From Flavobacterium buctense (GTDB lineage: Bacteria > Bacteroidota > Bacteroidia > Flavobacteriales > Flavobacteriaceae): a stretch of 64,000 nucleotides of DNA. This document shows positions 38,968 to 46,655 of this stretch, piece by piece (the first letter of the stretch is position 1; each line of letters starts with the position of its first letter). The position numbers and the translations under genes are program-made. The notes under the pieces are model-generated. The model searched no databases. It saw only the letters and a list, made by a program, of their open reading frames with translations, and was not told the DNA's origin. The stretch spans positions 1-64,000 of the forward strand of contig NZ_JACTAB010000003.1 of NCBI RefSeq assembly GCF_014486695.1. The letters run 5' to 3'.

Positions 38968-39132
38968 ATGAGAATTTTTATACCCGTTATTATGATTTTT
39001 CTATTTGGCGTTTATGTTCTTTACCTCGCACTTGTAAAAAAAGATTTAAAAAAAAATTTGAAAACGATAGTATATCCCGGAGTATTCTTTATCGTTGTTT
39101 GGATAGGTTGTTATTTTTTATTTTTAAGATAA
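38968..39132 (+). CDS. Small two-helix membrane protein
   Basis: 54 residues: an N-terminal helix (IPVIMIFLFGVYVLYLAL), a basic loop (KKDLKKNLK) and a second helix (VFFIVVWIGCYFLF) ending in arginine. The hydrophobic-basic-hydrophobic arrangement, an ATG behind an A-rich leader and isolation between a terminator and the convergent MazG-like gene support a real small protein. No homologous family is recognised; function unknown. Confidence 0.6.
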   Translation: MRIFIPVIMIFLFGVYVLYLALVKKDLKKNLKTIVYPGVFFIVVWIGCYFLFLR

Positions 39133-39148
39133 ATTGCAAAAAAACTAA

Positions 39149-39532
39149 CTATTTCAAAATCGCCTCAAAACTCGGTTTAAAATAATTCGGGCCTTTCATC
39201 ACTTTGCCATCTTCGCGATAAATTGGTTTGCCGTCTTCTCCTAGTTTACTCATATTACTTCTCTGAATTTCGTCAAATACTTCTTCAATTTTATGTTGCA
39301 AGCCATGTTCTAAAATGGTTCCACATAAAATGTAAAGCATATCACCTAAAGCATCGGCAATTTCTACCAAATCGTCATTCTGAACTGCTTCGAGGTATTC
39401 TTCGTTTTCTTCTTTCATTAAATTGAAGCGCAACAGGTTTTTCTGTTCACCTAAATGGCCTTTCATTTCGTAGCTTACACCCAATCCAAAGGCGGTGTGA
39501 AATTCTTTTACGGAGTTGATTTGTTTTTGCAT
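39149..39532 (-). CDS. MazG-like nucleoside triphosphate pyrophosphohydrolase
   Basis: All-alpha NTP pyrophosphatase that hydrolyses (d)NTPs to monophosphate and PPi, often for pool sanitation. 127 residues. The metal-binding ExxE...ExxD motif is seen as EENEEY (E41, E44) and EIADALGD (E57, D60). The fold also resembles HisE-type phosphoribosyl-ATP pyrophosphatases, but no his genes are nearby, so a house-cleaning role is more likely. It is divergent from the small membrane gene at 39610. Confidence 0.82.
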   Translation of the reverse strand: MQKQINSVKEFHTAFGLGVSYEMKGHLGEQKNLLRFNLMKEENEEYLEAVQNDDLVEIADALGDMLYILCGTILEHGLQHKIEEVFDEIQRSNMSKLGEDGKPIYREDGKVMKGPNYFKPSFEAILK

Positions 39533-39609
39533 TTTTAACTAAATTAATTGATACTGCAAGTTATCACTTTACAATACATTTGAGTATTTTTGTTGAAAAT
39601 TTGAAACAA

Positions 39610-39798
39610 ATGTTCACAACTGGTCAATGGATTTTCGCCGCGCTGTTTTTTATTGCTTTCGTAATTGCTGCTTATTACGCTTATGGCAAAGACAAAGCGT
39701 TGCACAATAAAGAATACAAAGGAAGTTACAAAATCCTACTTGCGTTTATCCTTTTTATCGCCATGTTATTTGTGATAAAAGTATTTATGAAGCACTAA
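39610..39798 (+). CDS. Small two-helix membrane protein
   Basis: 62 residues from ATG 39610. Two helices, WIFAALFFIAFVIAAYYAY and ILLAFILFIAMLFVIKVF, are joined by a charged loop (KDKALHNKEYKGSYK). A TTG start ten codons upstream is possible but gives a non-conserved-looking extension. The stop abuts the convergent methyltransferase gene. Unknown function; small proteins of this shape are common in Flavobacteriia. Confidence 0.7.
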   Translation: MFTTGQWIFAALFFIAFVIAAYYAYGKDKALHNKEYKGSYKILLAFILFIAMLFVIKVFMKH

Positions 39799-39799
39799 A

Positions 39800-41407
39800 T
39801 TATTTCCCTTTAAAAAGATTCACACTCACTGTCGCGATGTCCGAATTAGGAAAACGGGTAAAAACGGTGTCATCCGAAAACAAACCTGCCTCCGCTGCTA
39901 TTTTGTGTAAAACATCAATCTCTACAATATATTGATCCGAAAAACCGTGTGTTGCATCATAAGCTGTTGCAGCTGTTTTGCCAATATTATTAGCCGTTAA
40001 TTCCGGGGAAATGGTATGCAATTCTATGATGAGTAAACCAAATTTATTCACAAACGGCGACCATTTTAATAAGTGTTCCAATAAATTATCTTCTACCTCA
40101 CTGTTAAAAATTCTTTTTCCTCTATAGGCAAAAGCGCCGGTTGATGTGCTGATACGATTAGTAGTTTTGGCAATAGGTTCTGTCCAAATGCGGTTGTGAT
40201 CGAGAAAAGTCCTAACGTTGAGCAATTCTTTTAAATCAATATTATAATCCTCATTTAAAGTATCCGCTAATAATTGTGGTCTTCCTATGTCACCCCAAAT
40301 TACTTTGGCCCATATATCCGCTTTAATCAAATTGGCACGAGTGACTTTCAACGCAGCTTCATTATAATCTACACCAACCAAAAACAGCGGATGTTCATCG
40401 AGCATTTTACCGCGTTGGGTTTGTCGTTCTATCACATCAAAAATATGCTCTAAAAAAGCGCCGTTACCACAACCCATATCGAGAATTCCTTTAGGTTGCT
40501 CGGCAATCGGACGGTTGAATAATTCGATGATGATTTCGTCTACAATTTTAAAATATTCTGCATGAGCTCCACCACTTCCCCAAACATTCATTTCCCTATC
40601 AACGTGCAGTTCAGTTTCGTGTTCGCCCACATTGCGAAGAATCGAAGCGTTGCCAAATAACAACTCGTCCATTTTACGCAACGTTGGAATGTAAGAAACC
40701 GTCACCCCATAAGCCGCTGCTCTTTTGGCATAAAACAAACCGGTTTCCGTGAATTGATAGTTATCGCCTTTTTTGGTAAACCAATCCAAATGAGTCAAAA
40801 AATCTAAAATCTCTTTAAAACATTCGGGTTTTTGGTGAAATTCTTCCGGCCGGAAAGAAGTTTCCATAAAATATTTGTGAAACATACCGGTCATTCCCAA
40901 CATTACAATCGTCGGACCAACTAAATTGCCTTCAATATGATATAACACTTGTTCTTGAATTGAACGGGTTTTTTCGTTGTCTGAAAGTTGTATACCAAAA
41001 TTAGCTTTGTATTTTTGAAACAAATGGTTGAGCATTTCAAATGGTTCGAATTCAAATTTACGCGGATGAAAATGCTCTGAAAATTGCAGCAGTTCAAAAA
41101 CACCTTCATACTTCGGCACCAATGAAAATGCCAATTTGCTTTTGTCGTTTATGCTAAAAGTGATTTCAGTAGTATGATTGTCACTATTTTGAACCAACCA
41201 ACCTTGTGAAGCCAACACTCGAAGTGCTACATTCAGATAACCATCATTGGCTTTAAATCTCACTACCAATTCGTCTAAGGTTACTTTTTGCTTTTCCAAA
41301 ATATAATCCAAAACCCCTTTCTTGTATAGTGAATAAGCTACCGGAACAGTTGTTATGCCGTCTAAATGTCTGAATAATACCCCTCGAAGTTCGCTTTTGG
41401 TTTTCAT
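39800..41407 (-). CDS. Large class I SAM-dependent methyltransferase with N-terminal winged helix
   Basis: 535 residues, larger than a typical methyltransferase. The first about 90 residues look like a winged helix (VTLDELVVRFKANDGYLNVALRVLASQGWL), the dimerisation module of O-methyltransferases. A central insertion of unknown function follows. The SAM-binding fold is in the C-terminal half: ILDMGCGNGAFLEHI (motif I), VGVDYNEAALKV (acidic residue of motif II) and VIWGDIGRP. The start at 41407 (MKTKSELRG) is preferred over 41431 because a minus-strand promoter-like element sits at 41429-41456. No biosynthetic cluster nearby; substrate unknown. Confidence 0.82.
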   Translation of the reverse strand: MKTKSELRGVLFRHLDGITTVPVAYSLYKKGVLDYILEKQKVTLDELVVRFKANDGYLNVALRVLASQGWLVQNSDNHTTEITFSINDKSKLAFSLVPKYEGVFELLQFSEHFHPRKFEFEPFEMLNHLFQKYKANFGIQLSDNEKTRSIQEQVLYHIEGNLVGPTIVMLGMTGMFHKYFMETSFRPEEFHQKPECFKEILDFLTHLDWFTKKGDNYQFTETGLFYAKRAAAYGVTVSYIPTLRKMDELLFGNASILRNVGEHETELHVDREMNVWGSGGAHAEYFKIVDEIIIELFNRPIAEQPKGILDMGCGNGAFLEHIFDVIERQTQRGKMLDEHPLFLVGVDYNEAALKVTRANLIKADIWAKVIWGDIGRPQLLADTLNEDYNIDLKELLNVRTFLDHNRIWTEPIAKTTNRISTSTGAFAYRGKRIFNSEVEDNLLEHLLKWSPFVNKFGLLIIELHTISPELTANNIGKTAATAYDATHGFSDQYIVEIDVLHKIAAEAGLFSDDTVFTRFPNSDIATVSVNLFKGK

Positions 41408-41428
41408 AAATGATACTTTGAATACTAA

Positions 41429-41456
41429 CAAATATACTCAATTGGTAAACATCAAA
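41429..41456 (-). promoter_or_regulatory. Candidate promoter for the methyltransferase gene
   Basis: On the minus strand TTTG, then 16 bases, then TATATTTG, close to the Flavobacterium TTG-N17-23-TAnnTTTG pattern, 22 bases before the ATG at 41407. Confidence 0.45.
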
Positions 41457-41501
41457 AGTTAAATGTTTTATCTTAACTTTGTGTTACCTAAAAATCGACT
41501 G

Positions 41502-42608
41502 ATGAGAATTCTAAAATATATATTCCTACTAATATTACTAGCTTTTATAGGCGTTACCGTTTACATTGCTACTCAAAAAGGGGATTTTTCCGTCTCTAAA
41601 AGCATGGTCATTCACAGTCCGAAAAGCATCGTCTTTGATTATGTCAACGATTATAAAAATTGGGAAACCTTTGGTTCATGGATGACTAAAAACCATGGCA
41701 TTGCCTTTACTTATCCTGCCAAAACTATGGGCGCAGGTGCCTATTTCTCTTGGCAAAAAGACAATGATGAAGGTTTCATTAAAACTTTTTATGTCAAAGA
41801 AAATGACAGTTTGGTTCAAAAAGGAAATTTCAACGGTACAACGGCTACCCTAAATTTTAAATTCAAAGACACTGTCGGAGGCACTAAAATAACCATTTAT
41901 AGTACCGGCAAAATGAATTTATTTACCAAAATCAATACCTTTTTAAGTGGCGGAATGACTAATCTATTAACTGATGCTTTTGAAAAAAGCTTAAGAAATC
42001 TGGATAAAACTTTAGATTACGAAATGAAGACTTACTCCATTAAAGTTAATGGTATAGTCCAAAGAAATTCCGGATATTGTTTGAAACAAACCGTTACCTG
42101 CAAAATAAAAAGCCTTTCTAAAAACATCAAAATAATGATGCCCAGAATGGTTCATTTCTTTAAGAAGAACCAATTGGCTATGGCCGGAAAACCATTTGTA
42201 CAATACGAGCTTTATGATGTGGCAAATGGTATAGTGACTTTTTCGGTATGTGTTCCAACGACTAAACAAATATTTGTGACTTCAGGAAGTGATGTGACTT
42301 CCGGTGAAATTATTCCGTTCACTTGTTTGAAAACGACTTTGACCGGAGATTATTCGCATACGCAAGAAGCTTGGGCAAAAGCCAGAAAACATATTACTGA
42401 TAACGGTTTTAAAGAAAATTTTGCCGGAAAATATACGGAGGTTTACATCAAAACCATAGACGACATCAAACAACCGTCAAAATGGATAACCGAAATTCAT
42501 ATTCCGGTATTTCCTAAAGCTCCGGTTGCTACTCCGAACCCGGTTTTGCCAACAGTTCCTACAACTGATCCTGCTGAAACAACTACTATTCCAAGTCAAA
42601 CACCATAA
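41502..42608 (+). CDS. SRPBCC (START-like) domain membrane protein
   Basis: 368 residues from ATG 41502; the in-frame ATG at 41463 is rejected because a TAACTTTG box lies at 41474-41481 between the two. An N-terminal membrane helix (ILKYIFLLILLAFIGVTVYIA) is followed by a ligand-binding SRPBCC domain (about 30-180; KSMVIHSPKSIVFDYVNDYKNW) and a second GyrI-like/heme-binding-like beta domain (about 190-335; YELYDVANGIVTFSVCVP). The tail is proline/threonine-rich. Such proteins bind hydrophobic small molecules; no ligand can be named. Confidence 0.8.
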   Translation: MRILKYIFLLILLAFIGVTVYIATQKGDFSVSKSMVIHSPKSIVFDYVNDYKNWETFGSWMTKNHGIAFTYPAKTMGAGAYFSWQKDNDEGFIKTFYVKENDSLVQKGNFNGTTATLNFKFKDTVGGTKITIYSTGKMNLFTKINTFLSGGMTNLLTDAFEKSLRNLDKTLDYEMKTYSIKVNGIVQRNSGYCLKQTVTCKIKSLSKNIKIMMPRMVHFFKKNQLAMAGKPFVQYELYDVANGIVTFSVCVPTTKQIFVTSGSDVTSGEIIPFTCLKTTLTGDYSHTQEAWAKARKHITDNGFKENFAGKYTEVYIKTIDDIKQPSKWITEIHIPVFPKAPVATPNPVLPTVPTTDPAETTTIPSQTP

Positions 42609-42669
42609 TTTTTTTTTGGCTATATTAAACCTTTTCGCTAATCTTTATTCCAACACTTAAATTGTCGCT

Positions 42670-43212
42670 TTGCAAGAAGAAAAGGATTTTATTAGGGAAT
42701 TATTAGATCCGACGACGCAAAACATGGCGTTTCAAAAACTCTTGCGGGATTACCAAAGACCATTATATAGTCATATTCGCAATATCGTTTTAAACCACGA
42801 TGATGCCGACGATGTGTTGCAAAATACGTTTGTGAAAGTCTTTCAACACCTAAAAAGTTTCAAAGGCGATAGTAAATTATTTTCTTGGATGTACCGAATT
42901 GCCACGAACGAAGCCATCACATTTATCAATCAAAAAGCCAAACGAAACGGCACAACCAGTGAAGCCATGCAAACCAAAATAGTAGAAAATTTAAAAGCTG
43001 ACGACTATTTTGACGGAAATGAAATTCAAATCAAGCTTCAAAAAGCCATCATTTTGTTGCCCGAAAAACAACAGTTGGTTTTTAAAATGAAATATTTTGA
43101 AGAATTAAAATACGAAGAAATATCGGAGATTTTAGGAACCTCTGTTGGTGCCTTAAAAGCTTCTTACCATCATGCAGTGAAAAAAATTGAAGATTTTATA
43201 ACTAAGAATTAA
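42670..43212 (+). CDS. ECF-type RNA polymerase sigma factor (TTG start)
   Basis: 180 residues with region 2 (YSHIRNIVLNHDDADDVLQNTFVKVFQHL, SWMYRIATNEAI) and region 4 helix-turn-helix (LPEKQQLVFKMKYFEELKYEEISEILGTSVGALKASYHHA). It lacks regions 1 and 3, as expected for ECF sigma factors. The start is a TTG at 42670; the next ATG falls inside region 2, so TTG is more likely. It heads a three-gene unit with a putative anti-sigma factor 30 bases downstream and a periplasmic helper after that, the usual layout of envelope-stress sigma regulons. Confidence 0.9.
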   Translation: MQEEKDFIRELLDPTTQNMAFQKLLRDYQRPLYSHIRNIVLNHDDADDVLQNTFVKVFQHLKSFKGDSKLFSWMYRIATNEAITFINQKAKRNGTTSEAMQTKIVENLKADDYFDGNEIQIKLQKAIILLPEKQQLVFKMKYFEELKYEEISEILGTSVGALKASYHHAVKKIEDFITKN

Positions 43213-43242
43213 ACCTTATAGCCTTAAATTTGTCAAACGATT

Positions 43243-43656
43243 ATGAAACCATTTAAACTAGATAACGAACCAAAGATTACCCAAGGATTTACAATGCCTG
43301 AAGGCTACTTCGATTCGTTTACCGACAAAGTTTTAACCCAACTTAATAAAGAAGAACCAAAAGTAATTTCGATATTCAGCCGAAGAAAAACTTGGTATTA
43401 TGCTGCGGCAGCCGTAGTTGTAATGTTGTTATCTGTTCCGATTTATACTAATTATGCAACGTCATCGGAAGAAGTTGATGCGGTTGCTTTAGAAGATTAC
43501 ATCAACAATCACACTACGATATCTGATGATGAAATTGCCGATTTATTAGACAAAGAAGATTTGGAAAAAATGAAATTAGAATTGAATCTGGAAGATGAAG
43601 CTGTGGAAGATATTCTATTAAACAACACTGATTTAGAACAATACATTATAGACTAA
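43243..43656 (+). CDS. Putative anti-sigma factor (single-pass membrane protein)
   Basis: 137 residues: a cytosolic N-terminal segment (about 1-47, with TMPEGYFDSFTDKVL), a basic stop-transfer RRKTWYY, one membrane helix (about 50-68, AAAAVVVMLLSVPIYTNYA) and an acidic periplasmic tail. No zinc-binding HCC motif, so it is not a classical ZAS anti-sigma. The assignment rests on position directly after the ECF sigma gene, topology and size. It ends four bases before the next gene. Confidence 0.65.
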   Translation: MKPFKLDNEPKITQGFTMPEGYFDSFTDKVLTQLNKEEPKVISIFSRRKTWYYAAAAVVVMLLSVPIYTNYATSSEEVDAVALEDYINNHTTISDDEIADLLDKEDLEKMKLELNLEDEAVEDILLNNTDLEQYIID

Positions 43657-43660
43657 AGAT

Positions 43661-44122
43661 ATGAAAATCAAACCAATACTCCTCGTAATCGTTATGCTTT
43701 TTTCAATAAACTCCTTTGCCCAAGGCGGTCGCTTATTGAAGGAAAAGAAAGAGCAAATCAAGGCAATGAAAGTAGCTTATATTACCAATGAATTGTCTTT
43801 AACTTCAGATGAAGCCGCTAAATTTTGGCCTTTATACAACGCGTTTGAAGAAAAACAACACGAAATCAGAAAACAAAAACTAAAAGGGTATATGGACCGA
43901 ATTGACGAAGAATCATTCGATAATTTATCCGAAAAAGAAGCCGCTACTATTTTGGCCCAAATGGAAAGCACCGAAGAGGAATTGCACCAAGCCAGAAAAA
44001 AGTTTGTGGCGAGTTTAAAAGGGGTAATTTCATCGGTCAAAATTTTGAAACTCAAAAAAGCCGAAGAAGGGTTCAATCGAAAACTATTGCAACAATACCG
44101 TGATAAAAGACCTAAAAGATAA
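43661..44122 (+). CDS. Periplasmic helper protein (Spy/CpxP-like)
   Basis: 153 residues with a signal peptide (ILLVIVMLFSINSFAQ) and an all-helical, highly charged mature chain (KEKKEQIKAMKVAYITNELSLTSDEAAKFWPLYN). The Lx-LTxxEAxxFWPxYxxFE pattern resembles periplasmic metal/stress helpers of the Spy/CpxP type that Bacteroidota encode next to ECF sigma factors. It follows the putative anti-sigma gene by four bases, suggesting translational coupling. A bidirectional terminator follows its stop. Confidence 0.75.
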   Translation: MKIKPILLVIVMLFSINSFAQGGRLLKEKKEQIKAMKVAYITNELSLTSDEAAKFWPLYNAFEEKQHEIRKQKLKGYMDRIDEESFDNLSEKEAATILAQMESTEEELHQARKKFVASLKGVISSVKILKLKKAEEGFNRKLLQQYRDKRPKR

Positions 44123-44125
44123 AAG

Positions 44126-44157
44126 GAAAAGAGAGCCAATTGGCTCTCTTATTTTTT
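44126..44157. terminator. Bidirectional terminator overlapping a gene end
   Basis: AAGAGAGCCAATTGGCTCTCTT, a perfect palindrome flanked by A and T runs. It spans the stop of the minus-strand gene at 44149. Confidence 0.85.
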
Positions 44158-45192
44158 AAACTCTATTTTGACAATCTTATCCTTTCCTGCTGCAAAAGCA
44201 GTGTCTTCGTCTAAAAATCTTATCGTGTATAAAGTGGAGTCAGTTAAAAATTGTTTCCAAGTATGACCGCCATCCGCAGAATAATGCAAACCGGTTGCTC
44301 CTACTGAAACTATCCCTTTCCCTTTTGATTTTGGTACAAACTGCACACAAGAAGCATACCCAAATCCGGTATTTTCGCCTATCAAATTCCATGTTTTTCC
44401 ACCGTCTTTTGTGATGGCTTTGTTTTGAAAATTTTGGGTTGGCTTTTCATAATTACCACCGGCAATAAATCCGATGTTTTCATCGTAGAAATCGGCGGTA
44501 AAGATTCCCGTCATAGTTTCACCTTGTACTATAGGTGTTTCCTGCACTTGCCATGTCTTGCCTTTATCTGAAGAATAAAAAACTCTTGCTTTTTTTCCAC
44601 CGGAAACTATCCAAACCTTGTTGCCTTTTAAAACTATATTTGTGTTACTGGCCGCAAAAGCAGCTTCGCCTTCCACAGTATTAGGCAAACTTTCACAAGG
44701 TACTTTATGCCATGAGCTTCCTCCATCTCGAGTGATAATGATAGAAAGACAATTAGCGGTTGGATCACCAATAGCGATACCTTCTTTGGTATTCCAAAAT
44801 TGCATGCTGTCATAAAAAACTTTATCGTGATCTTCTCGGTAAACTAAAGATTTATTCAGTAAGTCCTTTGAAAATTTATGCAATCTGGCCGGATTGCCAA
44901 TAGACAACGCAAAAATATCTTTACCGTTTGTGGCCAAACTTCTGTATTCATAGACCAAAGTATCCCTAACAATTTCCGCATTAATAAGACTCTCGTCTTT
45001 AGGATATAGCACGTAGCCTACTCTACTTTTATCTCCGGAGAAATAGATTTTCCCTTCTGCTACTGAAATCGCTCTAATACTAATTTTATCTTTCAAAATA
45101 GTATCAATAGTAACTGATTGAAAAGTCTGAGCATTTACATTGGCTACAAAAAAAAGAAAAAAAACATACCTGATAAAAAATAACTTTCTCAT
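44149..45192 (-). CDS. YCF48/BNR-repeat secreted protein
   Basis: 347 residues with a signal peptide (FFIRYVFFLFFVANVNAQ) and a beta-propeller made of BNR/Asp-box blades (DGGSSWHKVP, SSDKGKTWQVQET, TKDGGKTWNLIGE, SADGGHTWKQFL). It belongs with YCF48-like or sialidase-fold non-enzymatic propellers; the catalytic arginines and FRIP motif of true sialidases are not seen. Likely a periplasmic scaffold or assembly factor. The stop lies inside the palindromic terminator at 44126-44157, convergent with the sigma operon. Confidence 0.82.
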   Translation of the reverse strand: MRKLFFIRYVFFLFFVANVNAQTFQSVTIDTILKDKISIRAISVAEGKIYFSGDKSRVGYVLYPKDESLINAEIVRDTLVYEYRSLATNGKDIFALSIGNPARLHKFSKDLLNKSLVYREDHDKVFYDSMQFWNTKEGIAIGDPTANCLSIIITRDGGSSWHKVPCESLPNTVEGEAAFAASNTNIVLKGNKVWIVSGGKKARVFYSSDKGKTWQVQETPIVQGETMTGIFTADFYDENIGFIAGGNYEKPTQNFQNKAITKDGGKTWNLIGENTGFGYASCVQFVPKSKGKGIVSVGATGLHYSADGGHTWKQFLTDSTLYTIRFLDEDTAFAAGKDKIVKIEFKK

Positions 45193-45271
45193 TAAAAACG
45201 CTGGGATTTAAAGCGAATATACAAATTTTGAAGCAGTTAAGATTAAGTTAAAAAATAGTTGAAAATTTCTG

Positions 45272-45287
45272 TGGCACAGTAATTGGA
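45272..45287 (+). promoter_or_regulatory. Sigma-54-like promoter element, -12 imperfect
   Basis: TGGCAC, five bases, then TTGGA resembles the sigma-54 consensus TGGCAC-N5-TTGCA with a mismatch at the critical -12 C. It lies about 40 bases before the ATG at 45328. Confidence 0.3.
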
Positions 45288-45327
45288 TGTTGCTTTTCAA
45301 AACTATTCCACTTTAAAATTATATATT

Positions 45328-46524
45328 ATGAAAACTAAAATTATAACCTTGTCAGTGTTGTCCTTGTTGAGCATCACTACCCTTTTTGCCCAGGACAGGA
45401 CTACGGTTTCAGCCTACAATTCTGAAATCAGTGATAACCTTGATTTAAGAGCGGTTGCTTCCATTTTTGGAGATTCCAGAGATTTAGCCGATTTTGAAAG
45501 AAGGTTAAATGACCCGAAAATTCAAATTTCTAATTTGGATTTAAACGAAGACAATCAAGTCGATTATTTGCGTGTAATTGAAACCATTGAAGGCAATGCC
45601 CACTTGATTGTGATCCAATCGGTTTTAGGACGCGATACTTTTCAAGACGTTGCTACCGTTGAAGTACAAAGGGATAGAGATAATCGCGTACAAGTACAAG
45701 TAGTAGGTGATGTTTACATGTATGGCCCGAACTACATTTACGAACCGGTATATTCTTATACTCCTGTAATCTATACCTCTTTTTGGATAAATGATTACAG
45801 ACCTTATTACTCTTCTTGGTATTGGGGATATTACCCAAGTTATTATTATGCATGGACACCGTTTCCAATTTTTAGATACAGAAGTCATATTGGTATCCAC
45901 ATTAATTTGCACCACCACTACAATTATGTAAATTACAGAAGATGTGAAGTGGCTTATAACGGCTACTACAGAGGCGGTAGAAGAGGAAATGGTTATGAAG
46001 TTCGTTACCCGAATCGTTCCTTCCAAGTAAGAAACAGTGGTTATGCTAACCGTCATGAACTAGACCAAAACAGAAACATCAGAACGGTTGGTAACAGAGA
46101 ATTGGCGAACAACAATAACACCAGAAATAACAATACCGGAATTTCACCAAGACAAAACACCAATACCAGAAGCGAATCACCAAGAACCGTTAGAACTCAG
46201 GAAGCTTCACCAAGAGGCAATGCTAACCAAAGAAGTGAATCGCCTAGAACGATAACTTCAAATGGCAACACCAGAAGTTATGAATCGCCAAGAACCGTTA
46301 GAACTCAGGAAGCTTCACCAAGAGGCAATTCGAATCAAAGAAGTGAATCACCAAGAGCAATTACCTCAAACGGCAATAGCAGAAGTTACGAGTCACCAAG
46401 AAATAATGCTCCGAGAGAAATGTCAAATCAAAGAAGCAATTCAGGCGGACAAAGAGAAATGTCAAGTCAAAGAAGTAACTCTCAAAGAGGCGACAATGGA
46501 TCAAAAGGTAACAGAAGAAGTTAA
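45328..46524 (+). CDS. Secreted repeat-rich basic protein
   Basis: 398 residues from ATG 45328 (an ATG at 45283 would put 15 residues before the signal peptide). Signal peptide TLSVLSLLSITTLFAQ. An N-terminal domain (about 20-135) with LDLRAVASIFGDSRDLADFE and a DLNEDNQVDYLRV EF-hand-like loop resembles a flavobacterial family of unknown function. A tyrosine/tryptophan-rich stretch (about 135-215) is followed by a low-complexity R/S/N/P tail with two 36-residue tandem repeats (SPRTVRTQEASPRGN...). Its strong positive charge suggests binding of nucleic acid or polysaccharide. A sigma-54-like element is upstream. Confidence 0.75.
   Translation: MKTKIITLSVLSLLSITTLFAQDRTTVSAYNSEISDNLDLRAVASIFGDSRDLADFERRLNDPKIQISNLDLNEDNQVDYLRVIETIEGNAHLIVIQSVLGRDTFQDVATVEVQRDRDNRVQVQVVGDVYMYGPNYIYEPVYSYTPVIYTSFWINDYRPYYSSWYWGYYPSYYYAWTPFPIFRYRSHIGIHINLHHHYNYVNYRRCEVAYNGYYRGGRRGNGYEVRYPNRSFQVRNSGYANRHELDQNRNIRTVGNRELANNNNTRNNNTGISPRQNTNTRSESPRTVRTQEASPRGNANQRSESPRTITSNGNTRSYESPRTVRTQEASPRGNSNQRSESPRAITSNGNSRSYESPRNNAPREMSNQRSNSGGQREMSSQRSNSQRGDNGSKGNRRS
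46174..46389 (+). repeat. Two tandem 108-bp repeats inside the 45328 gene
   Basis: Copy starts at 46174 and 46282 (a third partial begins at 46390), period exactly 108 bp (36 codons), each encoding SPRTVRTQEASPRGN and SPRxITSNGNxRSYE blocks. Confidence 0.9.
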
Positions 46525-46551
46525 TTAATAAATATAGTTTAATTGTTGGTT

Positions 46552-46586
46552 AAAGACATCGCTTAGGCGGTGTCTTTTGTTTTTTA
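46552..46586 (+). terminator. Terminator after the repeat-rich gene
   Basis: AAAGACATCGC/GCGGTGTCTTT stem (one G-T pair) with TTAG loop and T-run. Confidence 0.85.
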
Positions 46587-46655
46587 AAAATAATTGCCTA
46601 TTCCATAATCAGATATTTCAAAAAGGTATAAATTTGCAGTCTTTAACTTTTTATT

